Notes under the pieces: generated by a model
Told to the model about the DNA's origin: nothing
The model's input: only the letters and a program-made list of their open reading frames with translations
Databases searched by the model: none
Shown here: positions 33,491-45,700 of the stretch, in pieces
How positions within the stretch are numbered: the stretch's first letter is position 1
Layout of the letters: every line of letters begins with the position of its first letter
NCBI GenBank assembly: GCA_028532985.1
Contig: JANCIK010000004.1
Location: 2,914,001-2,978,000 of the forward strand
Length of the DNA: 64,000 bases
Origin: Stropharia rugosoannulata
Taxonomy: Eukaryota > Basidiomycota > Agaricomycetes > Agaricales > Strophariaceae
Direction: 5' to 3'
Position numbers and translations under genes: made by a program

Positions 33491-35234
33491 ATGTCTCATC
33501 ACTCGCAAGAAGCACACGTACCTGTACGTCAGAACCTCACAATAAACCTGCAATATCAATTTGAACCGATAAAATGACCAGCATGTCTCGGGACATTACT
33601 TCATGCATTAGGTTCTTTCAGCGTCGCTACATGATATACGCTACTTTACAGCACTGCTGAGAGGTGTCAGCTTTAGCTCCGTATGTTTCTCTTGAGTCGA
33701 TATAATGCAACAGGCTTGAAGTTTGATCATTCAGAAAGCCACTGTAACAATTACTGAACGCGGTTTAACTGTCACCGTGGAGGATGCACGCACTCTGCTT
33801 GGTGAATCATCTCGTCATCCCCTTTGTCGACAGTCATTCAATGATATTTTAAGGAACTGCTTTCATATTCGCAGGTATATTCGATGAATATGCATACAAT
33901 CCAGAAGCACCACAGCCTCGCGCCCCATCCTTGAAACGCAGATCTAGGCACAAGCAGAAAAGAAAGGCGCCTCAGAAGCGTCCACTTAACCCTGATGACT
34001 CGTCCGAAACAGAGTCAGACACCCACTCTGAAAACAACCAAGATAGTGCCTATGACCCTGCTGCAAACTCGGATGAAGACGACGCAGACGAGAACCCAGA
34101 GAATGCAGCGTTTGAAATTCCTATAAACACGCTGATCGAGTGTCTGAACATCTTTGGGACGGCTGGGCCTAGTACTAGCAGCGTCACATCTTCTACCAAT
34201 GGGGGACGTGGGCAAGGCACTGGAAGGGGACGTGGTGCTCCCGGTGGCTGGAGGGGGGCGCCCGACAGGGAAGATAACGACGACAGCGATGTAGGTGATG
34301 GTAGGGGTGGAGCACTGAGGCCACTCTTTGGCGGAGCAGAGGGAAAGACGGGCTTAAGGCTATCGTACATGGGGACCGGTTACCCCTTAACATTGATTAT
34401 GTGCGTATTTTCCACTTTTATCTAATACATATATCCTCAATCTAGATCATAGTGCTGAAGAGGCCTCGGGCCCCACGACGACTTGCGAGATCACAACTTT
34501 CGAAGCAGAGCCACACTTGGCACTAGACTATGATAACTCCAAGACGTAAATTTTCATTACTGTATGCCACAGGTACACTGCTAATACCTACGTTACCTTA
34601 GCGTCCTCAAAATAATACTGAAGTCATCATGGCTGCGGGATGCTTTATCCGAGATTGACCCATCTTGCGAGAAACTTACCCTCGTGGGCAATCCACCTAC
34701 TTCATCGATGACTAGCGACGCTCAGCGCAATAATACCAAGGGGAAACAAAAGCAGCGTCAGGGTAATCCCGCTCCCACGAGACCCATGATGAGAATACAA
34801 GCGTCAGGCGTTTTTGGAAGCACCGAGGTGCGTCCTATCTTGGAACGAAATCGTGGATTTGACTTAAGAACACTATAGATGGATTATCCTAATGATCGTG
34901 AGGTTTTGGAGACGTTTGAATGCCTGCAAACAGTGCGGTTTAGGTATGTGTACATTGTTCCTTTTCTGGAGCATTGGTTCATTGAACGCGATACAGTTAT
35001 CGCTTCTCGCATATCTTACGCTCCATCAAAGCTCTGCAGAGTTCGACCAAGACGTCATTGCGCATTGACGAAGACGGGTTGCTGAGCCTCCAATTCTTGA
35101 TGCCTTCGCCCAAACCACGTGCGGCAGGTGGTACAGATGCGTTTATCGAGTTTCGTGTGAGTACTTCCGCTATTCAAGGTACTTGCCCGTTATTAACATG
35201 CACATAGTGTTTATGTATTGACGAGGATACCTGA
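33491..35234 (+). CDS. RAD1: DNA damage checkpoint clamp subunit Rad1 (9-1-1)
   Basis: The first exon starts MSHHSQEAHVP. Later exons give SASLHDIRYFTALLRGVSFS, KATVTITERGLTVTVEDART, LLGTAFIFAGIFDEY (using a TTTTAAG acceptor), TLIECLNIFG, GTGYPLTLI, AEEASGPTTTCEITTFEAEP, SSWLRDALSEIDPSCEKLTL, MDYPNDREVLETFECLQTVR and ALQSSTKTSLRIDEDGLLSL, and end LCIDEDT with TGA at 35232-35234. These are the conserved Rad1 strands of a PCNA-like ring subunit that joins Rad9 and Hus1 at damaged DNA and activates the ATR-type kinase. Two insertions interrupt the fold: a Lys/Arg then acidic segment (about 33930-34110) and a Gly/Arg-rich RGRG segment (about 34185-34330). They are absent from compact animal and yeast forms. 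Confidence 0.92.
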
Positions 35235-35585
35235 CAAACGGTTAAGTATCTCAATCGAGTGGCGACGAAAGAAGACAATATTTCGTAGTGCGGTTGAGTC
35301 TTACAGAAAATTGTGTCGCGCACGGAAGATATGGGCTAGCCTCTCGACTCTGCCTTCATGTTTGAACCGTGCTCTCGCGAATATACTGTGATCGTAAAAA
35401 GACGGGCTTCTTCTAAGTTATATGACTTGCCGGGTAGTAGGTGAATAAATTTACTACTCCCACTTTAGTTAGTAGGTTCGACGTTAACAAGAATTCGGCA
35501 CTTGAAAAGGTACTGGTCAAGGTACAGATCAAAAAGAGGCATGATATTGACGTCATTTATACAGTACATATTCAACTTGGAAAAA
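35235..35585. other. 351-bp convergent spacer
   Basis: 3' flanks of RAD1 and of the NmrA-like gene. No feature is recognised. Confidence 0.4.
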
Positions 35586-36541
35586 CTAGCTACTTTCGGC
35601 AATCCACAAATGGCGGTTCTTAAGGATGTAGTTCTCCAGAGTATTCTTCCCGACGAATTTCTTGTCAGCATCGCTGGCGAAAAGTTGCTCTTCGACGTGT
35701 TTTGCGACTGCCCCTTCCATTCCTGCCAGTAGAGCCGCATAATCTGCAGGTAATCCAAAGGTAATGAAAGTCTTTGTCATTTCTTCCTCGGTGCGCTTGT
35801 TGTGAGTGATTTCTCTTCCTAGAATTTTGCTGAACAATTTCGCGACCTATAATTCAGTATTAGTGCCTGTTATTATCTCCTCTGTCTTCTAACATACCTC
35901 GTCATGGCTTAGTAACTCAGGGCCGAAAACGAGCAGGTCTTTGTTGAGACTTGGTTCGGCTGTCAATCCTTGATATGCGGCTTCCGCGATATCCTCAGTC
36001 GAAACAAACGCAATGCGACCATCACCAGTCGCTGTGAACGTTGCATTATAATCCCTTATACCGGTCACCAAAGTAATGCCGAAGTTCTCTGTAGACATCA
36101 TTTTAGCGATCTTCACTACAAACAACAGCAGTGCAACATACGTTGGAACCAGGTTGGACGGAGGACAGCATACTCCACTCCACTGTCAATCAAGTATTGG
36201 TGGATCTCCCCTAGTTCGTACTGGCCTGCTTCTACTTGACTTGCAGTCAGCAAGACAAAGCGCTTGACCCCTTTCGACCTGGCGAGATCGATAAATGATT
36301 TGACGAGGCCTACGTCGCCCGCCGTATGCGGAACCACAAGGTATACTCCATTGATGTTGGAATCTGCCTTGAATGGGTTCTCAAAGGTAGTAGGATCTGC
36401 CCAGTCGAATGTTACGCTCTTGAAAGGTTCTGGAGCCTTGCCGCTGCGTGAAGCGATAAGAGCATCGATATTTGCAATCCGAAGCCGCTCTGCCAGCGCT
36501 GTACCTGTCTTGCCTGTGCCGCCTGTGATGAGGATTGTCAT
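35586..36541 (-). CDS. NmrA/EasG-like NAD(P)-dependent reductase
   Basis: Starts at the ATG at 36541 with MTILITGGTGKTGTALAERL, a Rossmann GxxGxxG dinucleotide-binding motif. Then come ALIASRSGKAPEPFKSVTFD, NGVYLVVPHTAGDVGLVKSF, KRFVLLTASQVEAGQYELGE and YAVLRPTWFQ. The later exons carry RIAFVSTEDIAEAAYQGLTA, DLLVFGPELLSHDEV and AKLFSKILGREITH. About 290 aa in three or four exons. The layout and the FVSTEDIA block match the NmrA-like family that includes ergot-alkaloid EasG and festuclavine/agroclavine dehydrogenases. No other alkaloid-type gene lies nearby, so a role in ergot biosynthesis is not implied; general NAD(P)H-dependent imine, ketone or quinone reduction is possible. Confidence 0.88.
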
Positions 36542-37424
36542 GATAGTTATAGATGGGATGGTTTTTATGCTTCCTGTCATAAAAAGCCTATGATTTTTAT
36601 AACATCGCAGAACCAATTCTGGAATGTTCGAAGATGTTCTTGTAAATGGCGAATGGCGAATGAATAAAGCAGTTTGCTTCGTCATACGCAGTCAACATTT
36701 TGCAACCATCTTTGCTTAGTAGATGAAACTATAAGCGCCGGGAGCGTCGGCCACATATGTATCAATTCAGGGACATATTTTAACTCATGTGAAGTGGAAT
36801 TGGCCCTGAAACTGTCCTGGAGAAAGCGAATTATCAGGCAAAAACATATTGATATTTCACTCAAGGCGCTAATGTTCTCTACGCTTAGCAATGTGAATCC
36901 TCGATCTACCACACGTATTGAAAGGGGTGACGTGATAAACGGAACTCAACCGGTAGATAGCAAGCCCGTTACAACCACTTAACATGTGAAGAATAGGTTT
37001 AAAGAGGATGGACAAAGGAGCACTTGGCATCCTCCAACTTGCACATTCTACAGCAATACTTCTGTAAAGTCATAAGCAACGGTCGCAGAGCGAACATGAT
37101 AATAAAGCTGAACGCACCTCAAATCCGTAAAAGAGAGCGTTTAATGTATCCACAGAACAGAAATGGATCATCTTTGACCTGAATGTACCCCTTCCAAAGT
37201 GTCGTCCTCATCATAGAATCAAGCGAGAAATGGAGGGCTATTGCTAGCCGGTCTTGGACACAATTCCACGCTTTGTAAAGGACAACAAATTCAGCACCTT
37301 GATCGACACTCCAGCATTTTTCGCCACCGTCTTGAAAAACGCTCAGCTTCCCAACATCACCCCTACCCACCACCCCGCCCGGCCTGCCATTGCTGGACGG
37401 GGCTCCGAAGAGCCAGCAATAACG
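36542..37424. other. 0.88-kb spacer
   Basis: Holds the NmrA-like promoter (left) and the 3' flank of the eRF1 gene (right). The open frame at 36674-36982 has no recognisable domain and no splice context, so it is not called. Confidence 0.4.
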
Positions 37425-39009
37425 TCAGATACCTCCATCATCATCGGAGTAAAATTCGTCATCATCTTCCTCGTCTATGGAAGTGAGGTTGGTGAAATCG
37501 ACCTTGTAGCGAAGCAGGCCACCAATGCCACCGAATCCCTTGACGAACTGAGCTCCCTCTTGCGATCGGTTCGTGACGAACTCGAGGTTGGCACCAAATT
37601 CCTTGTATTTTTCGGCGAACCACTCAAGGAGGGATTGAGGTTCGGAAGCTTGTTCCATTTCCAGACCAGTAGACTTGTCCATGAATTTTTCGCGGTCCTT
37701 CTCCTGGTCTTTGTTAGCGTGGATCACAATTTCCTCTGAAGCAAACGTCAAAAAAGCAACAAATATTAGCAAAAGCATTTACCTCCAGCGGCGTTCCTGA
37801 GGACATATCTGGTGATGTCAAGATTCTCCCAGACGATCAACGTCTCGACGGCACCCAGCTCAAGGGCTTTCAGGGTATCATCAATACCAAAGCAGTATCT
37901 ACCAGTATCTTGACTAATCTCGTCGAAGTACTTCTGGATGAGTTTCTTCTCCTGGACAAACTTAACGTTTGCGAGAGACTCGGCAGCGAGTTCGATGGCC
38001 TAAAGAAGGCTTATGAAATCAGACCAAGATCAAGAGCGATATTTACCTACCTGATTGAAACCGTTTTCACCGCCATAGCTGACGTCCACGACTTTGATAA
38101 CTTTAGCAGCTAAGCGAGGATCAAACATATCACTCTGGCTCAATTCGGTTTTGAAATCAGCACTTCCAGCAAGGACGAGGCCCGTGACGTTGACTTTGTC
38201 GTTGGTGATGAAGTGTTGGACGGCGTGTTCGGCAACCTTGCGGACGTAATTGTGGCGCTTTTCATCACGGAGACGCGAGAAACGAAGAGCAGACTGTCCA
38301 CCACGTCCGTGTTTCTTCGGCAGATCGACAGTGAATTTGTGGATTACTTCGCGAGTGTTTCCAGCAAGAGTACCGAAAAGAGTACCGTTACCATCCATCA
38401 CGATAAAACCAAAGCGGGAGTCAGACTCAAGCAGTTCAGAGAGTGCTTCAGTGTGAAATTTGTTGTCGCAAAGGTAAAGCGATCTAAGGCATCCGTCAGC
38501 ATCTGAATTTACAGGGTGAAATATGCAGATATGTACGTGTTGATCGGCTTGTGGGGCTCGAAATCGAAAGAAACTTTTTTCTCCTTGCCTTCGTCCGTCA
38601 AGATAGTGCCGACGAAGAGGACAAGGCCGTTAGGAGGCACTCTGTTGTACAACTTGAGACGTTGCTGGGTACTGGTAATAGCAGCAAGCACAGAGAGGCG
38701 ATTGACTCGGGATTTGATGTTGGAAGCAGTTCCATACTCTTGAGTCAACATCGCAGACGCTCTGGATATTTGATCCTACAAGATATCGACATGAATAACG
38801 CTCATTTTGCAGTGAATTAGCTTCAATGCTCACCTTTGGGGGTATGATAAGACTGATCATAGAAGTTCCGGCTCTGCATTGTCGCTATCAGTCTGCAGAT
38901 TTCAGGATGGAGGTAGGCAGTCCACGCACCCTCTTGCGGAGTCAAGGCTCTTGATGAGCTTCTTGACCTTCCACATCTGGATATTCTGCTCCGCAATGTC
39001 GGTACTCAT
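37425..39009 (-). CDS. SUP45: eukaryotic peptide chain release factor subunit 1 (eRF1/Sup45)
   Basis: Starts [20 protein letters not shown] at 39009 and runs through about seven exons: [34 protein letters not shown] then [10 protein letters not shown] with the stop-codon-reading TASNIKS motif, [29 protein letters not shown], the catalytic GGQ loop in [31 protein letters not shown], and a C domain ending in an acidic tail [16 protein letters not shown]. About 435 aa. Known role: recognises all three stop codons in the ribosomal A site and triggers peptide release with eRF3. Divergent with POP7, only 183 bp between ATGs. Confidence 0.97.
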
Positions 39010-39192
39010 CTTGACTGACGACCTGAGCGCTTCCTAGGGGACCAGGAGTACGCTGCCGACAAGGGTAATTTTGTGAGGAAGACAAGATCGATTTTAACAG
39101 CACGGGGCTTTTGGCTTTTCAGTGTTTGTTCTTGTTGTCACAAACCCTTCTACATCAACCACGTTCACGGTCACTCCACGTCTTGACTCGCC
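39010..39192. promoter_or_regulatory. compact bidirectional promoter eRF1 / POP7
   Basis: 183 bp separate the eRF1 ATG (minus, 39009) and the POP7 ATG (plus, 39193). Both leaders and both core promoters must fit in this interval or inside the genes. No TATA box is obvious. Confidence 0.55.
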
Positions 39193-40049
39193 ATGGAGAA
39201 TGTCAATAACAAGAAACGGAAAATGGATGATGCGTCTAATGATTGTGCGAAGCGAGTCAGGATCTCTGGCTCAGAGCCGTCTGACAGTGTCCTCCAAGCA
39301 CCCGCTCCCGCTTATGTCCAAGGTTCTGCGGAACCCCCGGCTCCGCCCAAGAGCGCCAAAGCAAAGGGGAAAGAAAAAGCACAGCCAGACATTAGTGTTA
39401 AGCAGGTTCCGCGGCACCGTATCAACAAGCTTGTTCCACCTAGGCCTTTTCCGTCAGTTCCGACGTCTGTATCAGCAACGGGGCCGCGCTCGAGTCACCG
39501 TGAAGGGAAAAACATGATATGCTTGACGCGTAAGTCATCTCTATCCAACTATATGCGTCGATGCAAAGACGTTGTTATCAATGACGGGTATGTGCGTCGA
39601 CTTTCAGATTGCACTGCGTTTTATTCTTGTCAATCAATAGATACAAAACCTTGCATTTGAGTGCCATGGGGGCTGCTATACCCCTGCTTCTCCAGCTTAT
39701 TACAGCTCTCCCTCCGATACTCCCTTTCGCAAAAGATGAAATCCATTATGAGATAATGACCCGAACCGTCGAAGCACGAGATGAAATCATTCCAGAAGAT
39801 GAAGACGAAGATATCACATACCAAACGCGCGGAAAGTCTGTTCTCGACGTTATTTTCAAAATCGGGAACGGGGAATTCGAAGGAGACCGAACAGCGACCC
39901 GCAGATACTCTGCTGGGAAGAGCGTAGGGAAAACATATTCGTACCGCAAACCGGACAACGTTGCGAAGACTAAGACGCGTAAAGCTAAGGAGGACACAAC
40001 ACCTATTGTCTTTGAAGAGCCTGAACAGGATATGATGGATATGCTATGA
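39193..40049 (+). CDS. POP7: RNase P/MRP subunit Pop7 (Rpp20), Alba-like
   Basis: Two exons, 39193-39587 and 39641-40049, give ~267 residues. After a ~115-aa Lys/Pro-rich disordered leader the Alba-like core appears: MICLTRKSSLSNYMRRCKDV, VINDGYKTLHLSAMGAAIPL and LLQLITALPPILPFAKDEIH. The Rpp20-like TRKSSLSNYMRRC strand-helix and the LHLSAMGAAI segment are the main evidence. The C-terminus adds an acidic and Lys-rich extension (IPEDEDEDI, ending EEPEQDMMDML). Known role: dimerises with Rpp25/Pop6 on RNase P and MRP RNA for tRNA 5' processing and rRNA processing. Confidence 0.87.
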
Positions 40050-42137
40050 ATTGCACTCTTTTCCAATGTCGTGATAAGCTGGATAATTCTTACTTACGCA
40101 TTACGATATCTATGGAAAGCTGAGTCTTCTATTCAATAATGGAAATTTCTCATATCATTGGCCCTGATACAGCTGTCTTACGAAGTAGAGCGTTGCACCG
40201 TAGGCACCTCCAGGTTACACTCAGATCCCGAGTCCTAGCACATTAATAATGCAACCAGACTCGCTATGATCGCCCAAGGGTGACTACTAAACTAGTCAAA
40301 GCTTTCTCTGAACTTTCCGATATACTTTCTCGCCAACTCGCCGTTTATAACCGGACTGCCGCAATCTACTCCATGCCATTCTCATGATATGTATGAACTG
40401 GACTCTTTGCTTCTTTGGTCCTTCACACCGTCCTTTGGTAAACCGGACGCTATCATGGGGCAGTCAATTCTTAGCCTATGTAAACAGCCAAGCTATCAGT
40501 ATATATTCAACTTGCTCTGGTCCTCAACATGATACGATACACCCCACTGGCAGTCGGTCAAGTAACCTTTCGCCGGCTATAATCTCTGACATTCGATGTT
40601 CTTCACAGCCTCGCCCTATCGAGGCCGCCTCATTTTCAGTGGAGTCTCACGTGCTCAATTGCTTGGTTCGCGCAATATATTACATCGCCTTCGGTGTCTA
40701 TGGATGATAGCCTTCACCAACATGAAGATAAAACAAGAACTGGCGTAAAAATGACTTCTCCGCAAAGTTAGGATCTGCTGGATCCCCCATTTCTTTGGCT
40801 GATGTTCAGGAATTTACAACGAAGTTTCGTTGTACACATGCTGCCGACTCGTCTTCGAAAAGAGGCTGAGCTTCTCACTTATGCGCGGCCGTCTCCGGTC
40901 CAGCGGTGCCAACTCAGTCTAACTGACTGCTAAATCAGATTTTCTAGGAAAGATCATTTAGGATAACTCTGAAAGCTTGAACTGATCACAATGAAGGTGT
41001 CCAAGGTCCTGACCGTTCCAAAATATCGAGCGTGATCATTGATATTGATATGACATCTACGCTGCTCAGTTCGCGTCCCTTCATTGAGGGGTTTTCGCTC
41101 TTCGTCAATAATGAAGTCACAAGATCAGGCTTTGCTACTCGCCAGGGGTTCATGTTCGAACTAGTGAAATCGTTCCCGCTTGTCCTGAGTGCCATCTATC
41201 GATTGACGTGCATACGGGCCCCGTGAAGGCTGCAGCTTCAAGGTTTTCAGTGGAGATCACACATGCATTGAACACCATGTTGTAATTTACTCACAATCGG
41301 ACACCTTACCGATGCCATGATCTCCGTTTCCATCACCTCTTTTATTAAACAACCTTCGTCTCAGGCAAGGTAGATGGCCGCGATATCCAGCTTAGGCGCT
41401 CAACACAGCAGTTAATCTGATAAGCGTGAAACTTGAGGCTTAAAGACGGTACTAATTATCATAAAAGATGAGGCGCCCATTATTGTATTAGTAGACCTTA
41501 ATTAATAGCGTTCCGAAGAATTACAGTAGGTCAATTCTTACATAGTATAACCATGCTCCTCGAGTTCCCCGCCCTGCAGTCAGCGATGTCTTCCAGAACC
41601 TGCCGTAACTATTTGGATTCTCTGAGAGGTGTTCGGGGGTGACGTTAGCTGACAGTGGACACGATCGATAAAAGGCCTTACCCTTCTAAAACAGGAGAAA
41701 CTCCTGACAATGTTCAGCAATATCACAGAAATAGAACGCTAAAATAGACTACCGTGGGTCTGACCAGAATATCTGGTGCATTTCATCACTGTGCCACAAT
41801 ACGTTAGTTATAGCAGAACCTTATCCAAAGTTAAAACGCTGTTGAAGCCTTTGTTTATCCTAGACACTTTCTCATGATCAGGTTTCAAATTTCAAGGCAT
41901 AACTAGAGTACCCAATATGATAGAAGTCCACTTAATACATGAACGCACCCAAGAAGCACTCTTTCTTAGTTTCTGGCTGGAAAGATTCAAGAGGCAGACA
42001 AGAGGCCGCAGCCGCAGTGATTTATAAATAGATAAGTAAATGGCTGCATCTATTTTAAGAAGAGTGACGCCATTTTTATCCATGCTAACAGTCGTACTAA
42101 AGAATATCTCGCATGTAACTGAGGTTCTAGCACTGTG

Positions 42138-42289
42138 CTATAACGGCGTGCCCTTTCCTGAACCATCGTTAAAATAATCTGCAAAACGCTGTTTCAGACC
42201 GATGACAGCGGCCTGTTGAAGCGAATCCGGGTCATCAATGATATGATTGTTCATAGATAGCGCACGATGGCCGTCGGACACCAGAGCGT
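42138..42289 (-). pseudogene. coding-like fragment A (possible gene remnant)
   Basis: On the minus strand an exon-like block follows a CTGTAG acceptor, contains ATG at 42254 and reads SDGHRALSMNNHIIDDPDSL then QQAAVIGLKQRFADYF to GSGKGTPL and TAG. Its 3' part resembles fragment B at 42510-42604 in the same frame (RFADY...GTPL against RVADC...GTLF). No family is recognised; chance cannot be excluded. Confidence 0.3.
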
Positions 42290-42509
42290 CTACAGTTTGA
42301 TTCAGTAATTTTACGAGGGATATAATAATAAGTAGAGTTTTTGCACATTTGGAAACGTCTCAATGTATATTGAATTTCATAGGATGATATTATAGTCTTA
42401 GGCGACTCTAAGGTAGGCTACATTTCACTAATACTAAGTTGATAACACTACTTTTTGTCAAACTCATTTGCTCACTGAAGAACAAGGTCGATATTTGTGC
42501 TTCCTGTTC

Positions 42510-42782
42510 TCAGTAGTAGAAGAGGGTGCCTTCCCTGACCACCACATAATGCGCAGCACAATCCGCAACTCGATTTGCGAATAGTGGCTCTGATACGCCA
42601 TTTCCTGAGTACGAAATTAGGTGATAAATGAAGCCCAAAATAGAAGGAAGTTAACTAAAAATATTTTCGGATCTAGTCGTCCATTATCAGGGTCTCTAGG
42701 GGTTCCGTAACTTTTCACAAACTTACCAGGAGGAGGATCGACGATTCGCCGTAGACTAGCAGTACTACGCCGACGAACGCCG
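42510..42782 (-). pseudogene. coding-like fragment B (two exon-like blocks)
   Basis: Blocks 42727-42782 and 42510-42604 join through a GTAAGT donor and CTCAG acceptor to read RRRSTASLRRIVDPPPGNGV then SEPLFANRVADCAAHYVVVR and EGTLFYY, then TGA. A TATAAATAG word lies immediately upstream on the minus strand (42782-42790). It is similar over about 45 bp to fragment A. Unrecognised and low confidence. Confidence 0.3.
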
Positions 42783-45700
42783 CTATTTATAGGTTAGCCT
42801 AACCCCAACGCGTACTTTCCAAAAGAGCTGCGTAGGTTTTGTTCCAAGTACAGATGAACTGAAGCTGGCAAAGCGCTATGCACGAAAATTTGAGTCTGTC
42901 TCATCGTCGCCAGATAACATACGCCCAGGGGCATGGAACGGATCATACAAAAGATTTAGGCGAAGCGCGCACACTACTTAGCGCTGTTGACGCTATGGCT
43001 ACCATGCAAATAGCATGTGGACATCGAGTTGCCGGGGACTCCTGGTACCCCTCTAGATCGACGACACAGTATGTAAGCTCGGGCGAGCATGGAACGGACT
43101 CGTTACAAAGATATGATGCATCTGAGAATGGCAAATTGTGTACCTAATCGCGACCGGGGACTCCTCTGAAAATGGCAATCCTTTTCCGTGGCTACAGTAA
43201 CAAATGACAACTTCTTGTAACGCGAAGAAAAAAGAAGTACATAATAACTTACAACAATATCCTTCCACGCCATTAAACGTGTTTCGCATTTTTGCATAGA
43301 TATTCGCACGGAAGTCCTGACAGATGTTGTGATTCCGTGATGTGTATGATATTCCACGAAACTATTTCTGCCCCCCGCGGAGTTTTGATGTCCTGAACGT
43401 GCCACTGTCAGTCTGTGTGCGTCCTTCCAGCGTTAAGTCTATCAGAAGTACGCTCAGCCGCTTTTTGGAAAACGCGTTATAAGTTACAACTTCGCTTGGG
43501 TTTTTGTATACTTTCTCTGTGCCTTCTGAGTCCTGACTCCTCAACTCCTAACGGTCGCCAATGGGCGTACATTCTCCGGTCCGCGGACTGGGTACGGCGA
43601 GCAGTTACATACTCCCCTTCTGGGTGCAGCGTGTTTCCAAATTAAAATGCAAACGCGTGTCGTCGACTTCCTCTCTGACGACTGATAGTACATACCCTAT
43701 CTCCGTAACTTTCGTATCGTATCGCTGCTGTGAACAAAAGATAAGTGTTCTGAGCTGTGATATCATAGGTTGCTGATACTCCAAGACCACTGTCGCAGCG
43801 ATTTGGGTGACAAGTTTAGCACTACAATATGTAGCTTGAACGTACATAACGGCTCCAGGATAAACAGGTGCGAATACGCAGCTCCATGGAGAGTGCACGC
43901 GGGAGGAGATAGGACGCTCTTACAGTTTCAGGCCTATCTCGATTCGCGCGAAATGTAGACGCACGTTCATTCTTCGAGGTCTAGTGCGGGCAATACACGT
44001 ACGCAGCAGATGAGCGCGTCCTTAGTGCGCCCGCCCACGACCGACCGACAGCATCCGTGGGGCTGGTGCACACTGCACATCGGCCATAGTTCGCAAGTGC
44101 GTATAATTATCGCTCAAATCCAGCAATCCCAAGACTTCATAAGCAGTCGTGCGCCGTCGTCCAATCGAATACGTACTCTCGCCGCTCCCGAAGAACGATG
44201 GCCAACTCCAAAAATACCAAGCGCTGGCCGCTGCTTAGTGGATTACGACGCCTCTCTGCAAACGTGGGCGGCGCTCGCGCTTCCGCGCGTCGTGACGTAT
44301 CTCAGCTGAATTATCTAAAGGCGCCAACCTCCGGCTCCCACACTCGTTCGACGTTGATCATGATCAAGCAGAACTACCGGGCACACTAATGGTGCCGCCG
44401 CCGCCAGAACTCGTGTCCCGGGCGCTCCCGGGCGATTACGAGGCACCCAGGCTCTGTTGGTAAGATTGAAGGGCAAAAGTGTGTCGAGTTATAAATCGCC
44501 AGTGCGCTGCGGAGATCTCCTTGATGTTGCGGTGGCTATCTCCCTTTGTTCTCTCCGAAAATGATAATTCGATAGCCCTGCTTTGTACAAAAGTAAGTCT
44601 GGCCATCCACGCACAAAAGTAGACACTGAGTATCGCCGAAAGGTAATAACGCCCTGGGATACATACCTCCTACATTCCTGTTAAGGGACCCCGGGGTCTT
44701 CCCGCGGGCCGGCTTGACGCGCACACTGGCCGCTCCCACACAACGCTGAGATAGGGTGCTATGCGCTGTTTTCGCCGCCTGGCGGAGTACTGAGGACTCG
44801 GAGAACTGGTCAGGAGGCAAGACACGTACTGCATCGAATTTAACTTGTGCACATAAGGGGGCCGACAGATAGACAGGCTATGGGAGATATGTTAATTCGA
44901 TGGACTTTTCGGAGAGTTGGGGCATTGCTGCCTCAATCGGTCGCATTCGGTCGATATTGTAGAAAGGCCCGGCCATGGCCCATGTCAACAGCCCTGCATC
45001 TGCCAGAGGATAGTGAACATGAGCAGCCGTGCCGCACATTAACAGTGGCACGCTCACCTATTTCCCAATGGTTAGGATTTGACCAAGTCCAGCGTCGGCG
45101 AATAAGCACGGGCGCCTATACGCTCCGTCTTCCGTCCCGGCGTCCAACGTCGATCCTCCGATATCGTCATCCGCGCAATTGTGCCTCTTCTGAATCGAAA
45201 ATCGAGCACCGCTCGAGTGCGCGATATTCGCCGAGCGTGATTCTGTCTGAGCGGGGGTCTGACGGCTGAATGGGTGACGATAAACTGATAGGCTACCTAG
45301 CCGACTTATATGTAGCTGCTCAAGTGCGCGATTTTGGCCCTTCGTCGCCGCGTTCGGTGCGCCCATTCCGCGAAGGAGCACTGCACTCAGAAGATGATGT
45401 CAGCCCTCGTGCGGGGTCTCTGCTGAGCTCATCAGCTGTGCAGCGCTGGTTGCACGGTCAATTAAGCGTGCGCGCCACCGAATTCAGTATGTCCAGCCCG
45501 TAGCGACGGTACTCTTACGAGTGGCGCGCCAAGCTGTGCGACGGGACCGCCTGCCCCCTGTTCCCGCTCGTCGGCGCACTAAGATAACCCCAAGGCTCTG
45601 GACAGTCATATCCTGCAATGAGGCAGCGTTGCGGGATCGTATTTGGGTCATATGCGCAGAGACGCGTCCAGTCCATGATACCCAGTACTAAGGAAGCATG

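Noticed and set aside
36674..36982. 102-codon plus-strand frame between the NmrA-like and eRF1 genes
   Set aside because: No recognisable domain, and it lies in the promoter region of the NmrA-like gene. Treated as chance.
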